Positions 1-8,433 of a DNA stretch of 64,000 bases are shown here, in pieces (the first letter of the stretch is position 1; each line of letters begins with the position of its first letter). Position numbers and translations under genes: made by a program. Source of the DNA: Lithobates sylvaticus (Eukaryota > Chordata > Amphibia > Anura > Ranidae); NCBI GenBank assembly GCA_028564925.1, contig CM053032.1, positions 120,134,490 through 120,198,489 on the forward strand, in the 5' to 3' direction. Under the pieces are notes generated by a model. The model had not been told where the DNA came from, searched no databases, and saw nothing but the letters and a program-made list of their open reading frames with translations.

Positions 1-1064
1 GGGTGGGTTCCGTTGCAGTAAGAGCACTCGTGCCTATACCTGCAGTTGGAAAATAATTTACATTGCCCTTCATTAAAGGCGAAACAGAAGCCTTTGCGAA
101 AGGCAGTCTGTGGAGTTACTGGTCGAGCAACGAACTGTGTTTTTTGTGGCAGCATGAGGTTCAGCCACAAACCCACATCCTTGCAACCCCATTGTAATGC
201 CGGGTGGACTGCTAGTTTTTGTCTGAAATTCTCGTCATAAGTGAACCACGCTGTGCCACCAAAATGGCGAAAAGCTTCAACAATTATATCTACGTGCTGA
301 AATAAACCGGAAAATTTTTACGGAAAACTTTCCCCCAAAACGGCTGCATAGATGCAGAAAGCCTGCAGCCAATTTTAAAACGTTTTGGGAACAGACTTTC
401 GCCTATCTTCATCAGAGCGATCATCTACTTTCTTATCAGATCTAGCAAGAAATTCTTTGGAAGAAGGCAATAATGACAGCAGCTCAATAAATTCCCCCCT
501 CCAAATCCAGTCGGTTAGGTGGAAGCCCAAAGGCGAAATATCACACGGCATAGGTACCTTAAAAGAGGACTCTGTACGCAGAAAGAGAACAGGTTTGTGC
601 GCCTGCACCGGTTTATTTGACAGTAAAAATTGACTGTCTGTAATATTTGTAGTAATGGGTACTTCCGCTATATTTCGCCATATTGGGCTGACATCATCTA
701 CATTTTGTTGTCAGTAAGTGGAATCGCACCATGTAAGCGTGTTTCCCTCTTAAAATCAGTATTAATACTAGCATCTTGAAATGCACCAGAATACTGTGCA
801 GCCTCAGTTTCTTTTAAACCACCAATTGAACCATGAAATAACATAGCACCAGATAGCTGTGCCCCTGAATTTGAAATAATGTGATTATTACCATGCAAAG
901 CACAAGAGTAATGTGCTCCTTCATTTATATTAAATTCACTCAAGCTATGTGATGCACCAGAGTAATGTGCTCCCTCAGCTCTATTAATATTAGCACCAGC
1001 AGTGTGCACCCCTTTAAGGTCATTTACAATGTTAGACAAGGATGTGAGAAAAGCATTTAAGTCA
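1..1064 (-). mobile_element. Older Ngaro retroelement, internal (gag-side) remnant
   Basis: This minus-strand stretch resembles the gag-side region of the element at 1065-6681. Translated pieces at 375-608 and 698-1105 share the phrases RGEFIELLSLLPSSKEFLA and repeated GAHYSGA-type motifs with that neighbour. Bases 1-240 match its CCCH-finger region (5010-5280). It is cut off at the window start and ends exactly where the younger element begins, so it is the downstream half of the element whose start lies at 6682-7168. Broken fossil, clearly older than its guest. Family assignment is by similarity seen inside this window. Confidence 0.75.
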
Positions 1065-1285
1065 TGGGCTAGCACAAAGGTAAACCTTAATAAATGAAAC
1101 AACACAAGCTTATCAATAAAATTAGTTTATTGGCTTAAATATGGCCACGGTGTTATCCATGGGGGGCAACTCAAATTACAAATTCAATAAAAATTTAACT
1201 ATAAATATAAAGCCATTTGGCTAAAATGTATTTAAACAAAAATTGAATTGATGTCCATCCAGTCAATGCTGGACGACTACTCCCC
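1065..1285 (-). repeat. Ngaro split direct repeat B2 (3' end)
   Basis: Second copy of B. Its outer edge (about 1063-1065) is the 3' terminus of the young element and the junction with the older host element. Bases 1286-1327 between B2 and A2 are unrepeated spacer. Confidence 0.85.
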
Positions 1286-1327
1286 CTTTTGGACAACATC
1301 ATGACTAAAAATAGGGAGGGTGGGTGG

Positions 1328-1577
1328 GCGCTTCAGCTCCAGTCAGAGCGGTCTGTGAGGGAGCCGTTCCAGGCCCTTAAATAGACTCCTATAGCGCGCG
1401 CTAGAAGCGCCAAAAACAGACCAATCAGCCCACTTCTGCTGCACACCAATCCTTGCTCCCCTGGTTGCCCAGGGATACCGTTCTAAGCTGCACCTGTGAA
1501 TGCAAAAATAGATATGAGAAGCAAACGGTCCCCTTTGAGCTATCCCATGGTGGTCCAGCATATTGCAAGACCTTTCA
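1328..1577 (-). repeat. Ngaro split direct repeat A2
   Basis: Identical by eye to A1 (6432-6681). It directly abuts B1 at 1577/1578, the fused A-B arrangement expected of the internal repeat in a split-direct-repeat element. Confidence 0.88.
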
Positions 1578-1798
1578 TGGGCTAGCACAAAGGTAAACCT
1601 TAATAAATGAAACAACACAAGCTTATCAATAAAATTAGTTTATTGGCTTAAATATGGCCACGGTGTTATCCATGGGGGGCAACTCAAATTACAAATTCAA
1701 TAAAAATGTAACTATAAATATAAAGCCATTTGGCTAAAATGTATTTAAACAAAAATTGAATTGATGTCCATCCAGTCAATGCTGGACGACTACTCCCC
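1578..1798 (-). repeat. Ngaro split direct repeat B1
   Basis: 221 bp that recur at 1065-1285 with one visible difference. On the minus strand it follows the hydrolase frame and contains AATAAA-like strings, a plausible polyadenylation region. Confidence 0.88.
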
Positions 1799-2434
1799 AC
1801 CGGCTGAAGCCAAAGGCATAGCCTTTGACTGAAGCCCCCCCACCACCGTGGCTGATTCTATTAAGCTTTGCAGGCCCATGTTAAAAATATCTAAACCAAT
1901 TTTGGATAAATGAACCATATCCTCTCGGAACAAGCCCGGAACGAAGCCTTCCAGCTCGAGATGTCTGATAGAAACACCCCCCTGGGAGATTAGAAAACTG
2001 TGGACTGTCCTATTTAACCGCCTTCTAATTTTGTCCAAATAAAACAGTTTGCCGAAGGGGGACCACGAAAGCCGCGGAATCATTTCAGAGAATGCTAGCA
2101 AAGTGGATGGAAACATGAGCTTAATCATCTGCAGATCCTGCTTCATTTTGCATAACAAATCCCATGTACCCATCTTACCAATATCATTAGCACCCGCATG
2201 AATAACTAAAATATCAGGGGGCGGCCATATATCAGATAAATACTCTAATTGAAAAATAAGGTCCTTCCATCTCAGGCCCCTAACGCCTGACCATAATACC
2301 AGAAAATCCTTATTGTCCAAACCCAAATTGGATGAGTAGATCCTATCTCCGGCATGTTTGGCAGCCCAGAAGACGTAAGAGTGACCTACTATCCATACCA
2401 CTGTCTGTAATGGATCTGGAAAGAGAAAATTCAA
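1790..2434 (-). CDS. Ngaro SGNH/GDSL-type hydrolase
   Basis: 214-residue frame. SGNH blocks are visible: GHSYVFWAAK (block I, nucleophile Ser in GHS), VIHAGANDIG (block III, Gly-x-Asn-Asp) and DMVHLSKIGLDIF (block V, Asp-x-x-His). The family comprises esterases and lipases, and the role in the retroelement is unknown. The frame has no ATG at its start. A pyrimidine-rich run ending CAG (about 2412-2428, minus) lies just before the conserved domain, and a similar acceptor-like string precedes the hydrolase at 43297-43995. Expression from a spliced message is therefore plausible. Some vertebrate Ngaro elements are known to carry such a domain. Part of a fossil element. Confidence 0.8.
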   Translation of the reverse strand: MNFLFPDPLQTVVWIVGHSYVFWAAKHAGDRIYSSNLGLDNKDFLVLWSGVRGLRWKDLIFQLEYLSDIWPPPDILVIHAGANDIGKMGTWDLLCKMKQDLQMIKLMFPSTLLAFSEMIPRLSWSPFGKLFYLDKIRRRLNRTVHSFLISQGGVSIRHLELEGFVPGLFREDMVHLSKIGLDIFNMGLQSLIESATVVGGLQSKAMPLASAGGE

Positions 2435-3354
2435 ATAGTTAGCAATTCAGGGCGGACATATAACTTATATCTGTTACTATTCCAACGACCAATCCTCATC
2501 AACCTATCCTCCGGGAAACCCAACGCATTAGCTGTCGTGGCCGCCCCAATTCTGAATGAATGGGAAGAAAAGCAAAAGCCAGACAGGTTTAGACGTTTTA
2601 GGCATAACGCCAAAACAGATGAAAATTGAAACCTAGTCAATGAGAATAGGTCATTGTGTATAAAGAACGAACCAACAGAGAGAGGTCTAACTGATAAGTA
2701 TCTAGATACGTGAAAAACTGGGCAGATAGCTGGGTTAGGGGAACTAGCTAAAGAAAACCACTGACCGTTCCCCCACGCTTTGGTTTTGGACCTACAAATG
2801 AATAGATGCACGGAATCCTGACTCAAAAGGACATGTGAAAATAGCAAAAAGGATAGAGAACTCCTGTTTATGGCAGTGAATTCGCCTAACCTTAGCGCCC
2901 CAAAAAATGCAATGGCGAACGCTGCCCTAAAAAGAAACGTCTCAAATTCAGATGAGCACACTGTTTGGAGGACCTCAAGAAGGTCCACTAATAGAGTGAC
3001 TGAAATGGGACGTCTACTGTCCCGTGACGGGTTTGCCCGGCGAAAACCTTTCAGCACCTGATTAACTTGTAAGAAAGAGGTCAGGGATGGTTGGCCGGAA
3101 AATTTTAGAAAAAATGATACACCCGCTAAAATTTTGCTGACCGAGGAAGGACTAAGATTCGATTGCAAAAGTGACGATGTAAAAGACAAGGCAACATATG
3201 ATGACACATATAGCTCGTACAAACCTAACCCTTGGCAAAAAGAACACCATCTGGACCATGAAAGGTTGTAGTCCGACCAAGTTTTCTGTGAAACCGAATC
3301 TCTCAGGTTGGTTGTTACCAGGTTCATATCAAGCCCCAGAGGAAATCTGGGCAA
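2431..3354 (-). CDS. Ngaro tyrosine recombinase
   Basis: 307-residue frame. An N-terminal helical SAM-like region (SDYNLSWSRWCSFCQGLGLY) is followed by the catalytic half: AFFGALRLGEF holds box I Arg, HSFRIGAATTANALG gives the His-x-x-Arg of box II, and GRWNSNRYKLYVR supplies the terminal Tyr region. Enzymes of this family insert a circular DNA intermediate by strand exchange, which explains the split repeats and lack of a target duplication. It follows RNase H and overlaps the hydrolase frame by four bases. The counterpart in the plus-strand element is at 42213-43269. Part of a fossil element. Confidence 0.85.
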   Translation of the reverse strand: MPRFPLGLDMNLVTTNLRDSVSQKTWSDYNLSWSRWCSFCQGLGLYELYVSSYVALSFTSSLLQSNLSPSSVSKILAGVSFFLKFSGQPSLTSFLQVNQVLKGFRRANPSRDSRRPISVTLLVDLLEVLQTVCSSEFETFLFRAAFAIAFFGALRLGEFTAINRSSLSFLLFSHVLLSQDSVHLFICRSKTKAWGNGQWFSLASSPNPAICPVFHVSRYLSVRPLSVGSFFIHNDLFSLTRFQFSSVLALCLKRLNLSGFCFSSHSFRIGAATTANALGFPEDRLMRIGRWNSNRYKLYVRPELLTI

Positions 3355-3728
3355 GGATACCCGACCGGTTCCGCCGAGGGGGCCAGCTCCCGAAACTTTG
3401 CAAACTGTGAACGAGACAAAGCATCGGCAATGTTATTACGTGCTCCTTCTATGTAATCGGCCTTCAACCAAATATTGAAACGCATACAATGTAAAACAAG
3501 AAATCGCAGGAGTTTCAATACCGGGTCAGATTTAGAGGATAAAGTATTTATTGCAAATAAAACACCTTTATTGTCCGTGTGAACCAGAATCCTACGATTT
3601 GGAAAAATCTCCTGCCAAACCACCACAGACGCTAATACCGGGAATAGTTCCAGAAGAACTATGTTCTGTAGTACATTCTTCTGCAACCATACCTTATGCC
3701 ATTTACCCGATAGCCAACGACCTTGCAA
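3324..3728 (-). CDS. Ngaro RNase H domain
   Basis: 134-residue frame with RRILVHTDNKGVLFAINTL, and then ADYIEGARNNIADALSRSQF, the C-terminal RNase H signature also used in gypsy-like elements (N-x-x-ADALSR). It would remove the RNA strand during cDNA synthesis. It follows the reverse transcriptase and overlaps the start of the recombinase frame. Part of a fossil element. Confidence 0.75.
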   Translation of the reverse strand: MQGRWLSGKWHKVWLQKNVLQNIVLLELFPVLASVVVWQEIFPNRRILVHTDNKGVLFAINTLSSKSDPVLKLLRFLVLHCMRFNIWLKADYIEGARNNIADALSRSQFAKFRELAPSAEPVGYPCPDFLWGLI

Positions 3729-5008
3729 AAAAGCTCCAAAACCTGACGAACCGCTGCATCCGTAAAAAATTCCAACTGGATGTTAGATATAAATTCGCCT
3801 TGCCAAACCGTCGAACCGTTGAAATCGCACAAAAATTGGTCCCAGACCATCAGATCTTCCTTTATGTTTTTTGAGAGACGGATGTGTGCATTCTGACTCT
3901 TGAAACCGCTGATGGCCAGGGAAAATCTTCTAGAGAAAACCCTGGCCATAGGAATAATTCTGGCTGCAAACGCCAAAAGGCCTAACAAGGACTGAGCTTC
4001 TTTTAAGAGCACCTTCCTCTTAGCTAAAAAGGAAGAGATCAATTGTCTCATCTTGTTTATTTTAAGAGGAGGAAGCCTAAATTCCATAACGGATGAGTCT
4101 ATAGTAATACCCAAAAATTCTAACGAAGTGGTTGGAAAGACCGTCTTCTCATGGGCCAATGGGATACCAAACTGCTCGCAAGTTGACAAAAAGGTATGTA
4201 AAGACTCAAGACAAATAGGTGAGACGGCTGGACCAACAAATAAAAAATCGTCCAGGTAATGTAGGAAACCCCCTTTGGGAAACTTGGATGCAGACACCCA
4301 GTGTAAAAAAGTAGAAAATGCTTCGAAATAGAAGCATGACAGGGTGAAACCCATAGGTAGGCATCTATCAAAGTAAAACTGGCCTTGAAATTGAAAACCT
4401 AATGAATTGAAACCTTGTGGGTGTACTGGCAAAAGGCGAAAGGCAGATTTAATATCTGCCTTTGCTAGTAAAGAGCCTTGACCAAAATGTCTCAACATTG
4501 ATAAGGCTTCATCAAATGAAGCATAGCAAACTGGTGCGTCTACATTAGCAACCTCATCATTTAGTGATGCCTCAGGTGGGTAGGACAAGTGGTGAATTAA
4601 GCGATAGCTACCACTCTCCTTCTTAGGAACTATCCCCAATGGTGAAATCCGAAAGTTCCGGAAGGGGGGTACAGAAAATGAGCCAGAGATTCTGCCTTCG
4701 CTCAATTCTTTCAATATTTTCTCCCGAGTTACCGAAGCATACATGGTAGCAGATTTTAAGTTCTTGACAAACTTACAACCTGAACCCATAAATGATGGAA
4801 CTAAGAAACCTTCCCTAAAGCCATTAATTAGCAGAACTGCCATCCTGTGGTCTGGGTAGCGTTCTAGCCAGGGAAGCATTCTTGTTAGCATCACTGGTGT
4901 CGATGCTTTTTCCATGAGTGTCTCTGGGAAGTGATTGAAGAGAGGAGGCAGCTGATCTCCGAAAACACCTGCTAGCCGAATGGCTCCCATTGCAGTGTGA
5001 ACACTCAT
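3659..5008 (-). CDS. Ngaro reverse transcriptase
   Basis: 449-residue frame. Recognisable blocks in order are SPLGIVPKKESGSYRLIHHL (fingers), LLAKADIKSAFRLLPVHP (first catalytic Asp region), LPMGFTLSCFYFEAFSTFL (palm) and FLHYLDDFLFVGP (YLDD box), then the thumb/connection region ending near WQGEFISNIQLEFFTDAA, which looks like the start of RNase H. The protein copies element RNA into DNA. The plus-strand element has the same blocks at 39622-41145 and 41188-41724. YLDD and the downstream RNase H and recombinase order fit the DIRS/Ngaro lineage. Part of a fossil element. Confidence 0.85.
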   Translation of the reverse strand: MSVHTAMGAIRLAGVFGDQLPPLFNHFPETLMEKASTPVMLTRMLPWLERYPDHRMAVLLINGFREGFLVPSFMGSGCKFVKNLKSATMYASVTREKILKELSEGRISGSFSVPPFRNFRISPLGIVPKKESGSYRLIHHLSYPPEASLNDEVANVDAPVCYASFDEALSMLRHFGQGSLLAKADIKSAFRLLPVHPQGFNSLGFQFQGQFYFDRCLPMGFTLSCFYFEAFSTFLHWVSASKFPKGGFLHYLDDFLFVGPAVSPICLESLHTFLSTCEQFGIPLAHEKTVFPTTSLEFLGITIDSSVMEFRLPPLKINKMRQLISSFLAKRKVLLKEAQSLLGLLAFAARIIPMARVFSRRFSLAISGFKSQNAHIRLSKNIKEDLMVWDQFLCDFNGSTVWQGEFISNIQLEFFTDAAVRQVLELFCKVVGYRVNGIRYGCRRMYYRT

Positions 5009-5273
5009 GTCTGTACCGGCAATTAGCTAAAAATTTGCATTGCCCTTCGTTAAATGCAAAACATAGGCCTTTGCGAAACGTCGGTTGCGCATTAGGTGCC
5101 AATCTTTGACTAAACTGGGGTCTTGCTGGCAGCATAAGATTCAGCCATAAACCAACGTCCTTAGATCCCCAGTGCAGCGATGGGTGCACCGATAACTTTT
5201 GGCGAAAGTTTTCATCGTATGTATACCATGCAGAGCCGCCAAAATGGCGAAAGGCCTCTGCAATTATGTCCAA
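4824..5273 (-). CDS. Ngaro gag-like C-terminal segment with CCCH finger and zinc knuckle
   Basis: 149-residue frame. The middle holds CFAFNEGQCKFLANCRYRH, a C-x7-C-x5-C-x3-H zinc finger of the RNA-binding CCCH type. It is followed at once by CSHCNGSHSASRC, a C-x2-C-x3-H-x4-C knuckle. The pair recurs in the plus-strand Ngaro element near 40671-40790. Retroviral nucleocapsids normally carry only CCHC knuckles. By position and composition this is the likely nucleic-acid-binding domain that packages element RNA. The frame overlaps the start of the reverse transcriptase frame. Part of a fossil element. Confidence 0.65.
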   Translation of the reverse strand: MDIIAEAFRHFGGSAWYTYDENFRQKLSVHPSLHWGSKDVGLWLNLMLPARPQFSQRLAPNAQPTFRKGLCFAFNEGQCKFLANCRYRHECSHCNGSHSASRCFRRSAASSLQSLPRDTHGKSIDTSDANKNASLARTLPRPQDGSSAN

Positions 5274-5569
5274 ATGTTGAAATAAACCTGAACATTTATC
5301 TGAAAAGTTCTAGGGATGGCCCTCCTCCTATCTTCTTCAGCCCTATCCCCATGCTGCTTCTCTAGCTTAGCCAAAAATTCCTTTGAGGCTGGCAGTAGTG
5401 ACAGAATGTCAATGAATTCCCCTTTCCAAATCCTTTCTTTAACTGACTTATGCAGATGAAAGCCTAGTGGTGATAATGCACATGGCAGTGGCTCCCTGAA
5501 AGAGGACTCCCCCACTGACATAGCTAAAGAATTGAGGGGCAATTGAGTGTTAAACCTTGCTGGATTCAA
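5264..5569 (-). CDS. Ngaro gag-like protein, conserved middle segment
   Basis: 101-residue frame carrying LPCALSPLGFHLHKSVKER followed by IWKGEFIDILSLLPASKEFL. The same block recurs in the older host element (375-608, minus). It is distantly echoed by VKGEYVEIFSLLPLEKFNL in the plus-strand Ngaro element (39622-41145) and by LEKFNLDRLKPEES at 12589-13092. It is thus the most conserved part of the gag-like protein across all four Ngaro copies in the window. Function unknown. Part of a broken region of the element. Confidence 0.6.
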   Translation of the reverse strand: MNPARFNTQLPLNSLAMSVGESSFREPLPCALSPLGFHLHKSVKERIWKGEFIDILSLLPASKEFLAKLEKQHGDRAEEDRRRAIPRTFQINVQVYFNIWT

Positions 5570-5574
5570 AACTT

Positions 5575-6417
5575 TTAGACCCGAAATTTTTCTTTATACT
5601 CCTCTTGTGAGGCAGACTCGCTCATATTCTGCCATACAGTACCAGCCTCATTCATATATTCTGAACAACTCACCTTATTATCCATAGCACCATGTAAATG
5701 TGCACCTGTTCTCATATTGTCAGCATTGCTGTAAACCAAATTATCTTTATTCTCAATAGATGCACCAGATGCCTGTGCTCTCTGAAATACCTGGGAAACA
5801 GCAGGCGGCTGTATAGCCTGGTCAGTACCAAAAACCTGTGCACTTGAAACTTCACCAATATTACCTCTTTTTGATTTAAAAACCTCTTTTGTAATAACCT
5901 TATCTGCACCAGGTAACTGTGCCCTTTTTTGTAAATCATTATTAATATCATCATAAACTTCAGCACCATTAGTATGTGCCCCTTTAAATTGCTGTAAAAC
6001 ATTAGATAATGATTCCACCAAACTTAACACACCAACATTCTGAGGTAAAAAACATCTCTCACCATCCTTATATAATGACCGCTGCTCACTCTGCTGCATT
6101 GAAGAAAGCTGAGTAGCGCTGCTCTCCTTCACACAGGAAGCCCTCTTGTGTAACACACTGCCAGCCCTCTCCTTACATGACACGCTTGGAGAAGCAGCTG
6201 TTCTCTGCCTCTTTTTCTTCCTGTCAGGTTGATGCCTGGTGCCGCCCCCGCCTGAGGCCGGTCTTTCTTCCGTCTCAGGAGGAGTGGAGGTAGGCGGAGG
6301 AGAGGTACTCTCCTCCTCCAGGCATTTTAAAAGCCATTCCTCGCCGCCCTCCTTCTCAGCCCTCTCAATGAGGCGGCAAAGGAGGGACTCACGGCCACTG
6401 GGAGAACGGCGCTTCAT
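5575..6417 (-). CDS. Ngaro gag-like protein, N-terminal part
   Basis: 280-residue frame starting with MKRRSPSGRESLLCRLIERA, just inside the A1 repeat. The first ~100 residues are charged, with a Pro/Thr-rich and Lys/Arg-rich stretch (DRKKKRQR) that could be a nuclear localisation signal. The rest repeats short Gln/His-Gly-Ala motifs (GAHTNGAEV, RAQLPGADK, GAHLHGAMD), a low-complexity repeat also seen in the older host element at 698-1105. By position it is the gag-like first product of the element, presumed to coat the RNA in cytoplasmic particles. No classical capsid fold is recognisable by eye. Part of a fossil element, and the gag region is interrupted downstream. Confidence 0.6.
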   Translation of the reverse strand: MKRRSPSGRESLLCRLIERAEKEGGEEWLLKCLEEESTSPPPTSTPPETEERPASGGGGTRHQPDRKKKRQRTAASPSVSCKERAGSVLHKRASCVKESSATQLSSMQQSEQRSLYKDGERCFLPQNVGVLSLVESLSNVLQQFKGAHTNGAEVYDDINNDLQKRAQLPGADKVITKEVFKSKRGNIGEVSSAQVFGTDQAIQPPAVSQVFQRAQASGASIENKDNLVYSNADNMRTGAHLHGAMDNKVSCSEYMNEAGTVWQNMSESASQEEYKEKFRV

Positions 6418-6431
6418 GGTGCAGGACGTCC

Positions 6432-6681
6432 GCGCTTCAGCTCCAGTCAGAGCGGTCTGTGAGGGAGCCGTTCCAGGCCCTTAAATAGACTCCTATAGCG
6501 CGCGCTAGAAGCGCCAAAAACAGACCAATCAGCCCACTTCTGCTGCACACCAATCCTTGCTCCCCTGGTTGCCCAGGGATACCGTTCTAAGCTGCACCTG
6601 TGAATGCAAAAATAGATATGAGAAGCAAACGGTCCCCTTTGAGCTATCCCATGGTGGTCCAGCATATTGCAAGACCTTTCA
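6432..6681 (-). repeat. Ngaro split direct repeat A1 (5' end)
   Basis: 250 bp that recur without a visible difference at 1328-1577. On the minus strand it begins TGAAAGGTCTTGC and ends just before the gag-like start codon. It contains CTATTTAAG, a TATA-like string, so it probably holds the promoter. Confidence 0.88.
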
Positions 6682-7168
6682 GGTACAGAAAGGTTAGGAC
6701 ATGTCTCACCACTAGGCTAACTCCTGTTAGGCTCACTGCTGGCAGCTGGCCAGCTGCTTGCTGATTGGATTCATCATGGCAGGGGGGTGTAACAGTAGCA
6801 GGAAGGCTCTCTCCTTACTCTGGGGACTAGGAAAAGCTGACAACTTCATTCTCTTCTTTCCTCTCCTCGGCTGCCGGCGCGGACTGCGCATGCTCTCGGC
6901 TGGCTCCTCCATTTTTTCGGCTATTGCGAGAGGGGTAGGACCAGGCGGAGCCTCTAGCTGACCGGTCCTGAGGTACTGTCTGCAGTTAGCGGCCAGACGG
7001 CCCCTTTTATCTCCTTCTGCTTCGCAGGCTTGCTCTCCCGCCGAATCTTCACCAATCAGCTGCCGTTGTTGCCCTGGTTGTAACCAGTGGCAATCCTGAA
7101 ACATACAGGACACTCACATTCCCCTTAGGCTGCCCCATGTCAGCCCCGCACATTGCAAGGACCTGTCA
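6682..7168 (-). mobile_element. 5' end of the older Ngaro element interrupted by the young one
   Basis: On the minus strand this begins TGACAGGTCCTTGCAATG, resembling the start of the young A1 repeat (TGAAAGGTCTTGCAATA). It shares the CAACCAGGG and CTGATTGG phrases in the same order. A Lys/Arg-rich frame (6733-7113) may be part of its gag leader, compare RRQPRRGKKRMKLSAF with the young element's basic stretch. It stops exactly at the outer edge of A1. With 1-1064 it forms the two halves of the host element. Broken and older. Confidence 0.65.
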
Positions 7169-7554
7169 TTCTTTTTAATTTTTGGGCATGGGGTTCCCCC
7201 TAAAATCCATGACAGACTGAAGGGCCCATGCTCTTTTGTGACATGTTGGCTATGTTGTTTCCATTATGCTGTCATTGGGAATCACTGCTGACAGCAAGGA
7301 TGAATCACTGGTTGTTTTTTTTTTTTTTTAGCACTGAGCATGCCCAGGGACTTGGACATTTCACTCACATATGCCTGTATAACTGTTGCTTTGTTTCTGT
7401 GTATGCTGCTATTAGATCTTTGGCCTGTAGTGTGTGATGTACATAGCCAAGGGCTAATACAATTGGAGAGAGATGCCTGCAATCAGATGCAGCCACTTTA
7501 GACAAAATTAATAGACAGATTGAATGCATGCTAACAATCCAACCTACAGTATGG
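7169..7554. other. Gene-free stretch with transposon-like scraps
   Basis: No coding signal. Bases 7184-7215 (GGCATGGGGTTCCCCCTAAA and onward) match, in reverse, a phrase near 25430-25475, so part of it belongs to a dispersed repeat. A T-homopolymer lies at 7315-7330. The remainder is unassigned. Confidence 0.4.
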
Positions 7555-7980
7555 GTTATATACATAGTAGGTGAGGTTGAAAAAAGACACAAGTCCATCA
7601 AGTCCAACCTATGTGTGTGATTATGTGTCAGTATTACATTATATATCCTTGTATGTTGTGGTCGGTCAGGTGCTTATCTAATAGTTTTTTTGAAACTATC
7701 GATGCTCCCCGCTGAGACCACCACCTATCCTTGCCGCTCTTACAGTAAAGAACCCTCTACGTAGTTTAAGGTTAAACCTCTTTTCTTCTCATTTTAATGA
7801 GTGGCCACGTGTCTTGTTAAACTCCCTTCCGTCAAAAAGTTTTATCCCTATTGTGGGATCACCAGTACAGTATTTGTAAATTAAAATCATATGTCCTCTC
7901 GAGCGTCTCTTCTCCAGAGAGAATAAGTTTAGTGCTCGCAACCTTTCCTCATAACTAATATCCTCCAGACCCTTTATTAA

Positions 7981-8433
7981 AGCGGGGTTTCACCTAAAAA
8001 AAAAATGTTTTAAAAGTCAGCAGCTAAAAAAAAAGTCGCTGCTGACTTTTAAAAAGTACACTTACCCTCCCAGGGCGCCCGCGATGTCGTTGGTGGAGGC
8101 CGAGATGTCCCTCGGCTATCCGGATCCACCACCACCATCCTGAGTAAGGGAAACGGCTTCTCGTTTCCTACTGCGCATGCGCGAGTCGGCGCGCGGAATA
8201 CTGCGCATTCGCGAGTCGGCGCGCGGCCAACTGCGCATGCGCGAGTCGTATTTGTGAATGGGGAACGCGGTGTGTTGTGGGACACAGTTCCCACAACACA
8301 CCGCGCCCCATTCACCTGAAGACGGAAGAAGAGAAGATCACCGCGGCGCTGGAGGAGGCAGATTAGGACGATCTGCCTAGCAACAGCCATTTCTGGTAAG
8401 TAAAAAAAAAAATTGTTTTTTTTTTTTTTTTAA
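7981..8433 (+). mobile_element. MITE with TTAA at its left edge, inserted in the LINE 3' UTR
   Basis: Begins TTAA|AGCGGGGTTTCACC (TTAA 7977-7980), the start of a common TTAA-type frog MITE. It carries near-direct repeats of TGCGCATGCGCGAGTCG (three around 8171-8248) and a long hairpin at 8255-8314. A TTAA also lies at 8430-8433, but no matching inverted terminus precedes it, so the right end is probably lost. Family inferred. Confidence 0.5.
8255..8314. repeat. 60-bp hairpin inside the MITE
   Basis: Arms TGAATGGGG...GTGTGTTGTGGG and CCCACAACACAC...CCCCATTCA pair around an ACACAGTT loop, giving a nearly perfect stem of about 25 bp. Confidence 0.75.

Larger units (their letters stand above)
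1065..6681 (-). mobile_element. Young Ngaro-type (DIRS order) tyrosine-recombinase retrotransposon, nearly whole
   Basis: Reading on the minus strand, the order is A1 repeat (6432-6681), gag-like region, CCCH finger, reverse transcriptase, RNase H, tyrosine recombinase, SGNH hydrolase, B1 (1578-1798), A2 (1328-1577), B2 (1065-1285). This A1-B1-A2-B2 split-repeat layout with a tyrosine recombinase in place of a DDE integrase defines the Ngaro group of the DIRS order. A1 and A2 look identical over 250 bp, and B1 and B2 differ at one position in 221 bp, so insertion is recent. The element sits inside an older relative. It looks close to whole, with about two breaks on the gag side. No target duplication was evident, as expected for recombinase-mediated insertion. 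Confidence 0.88.
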
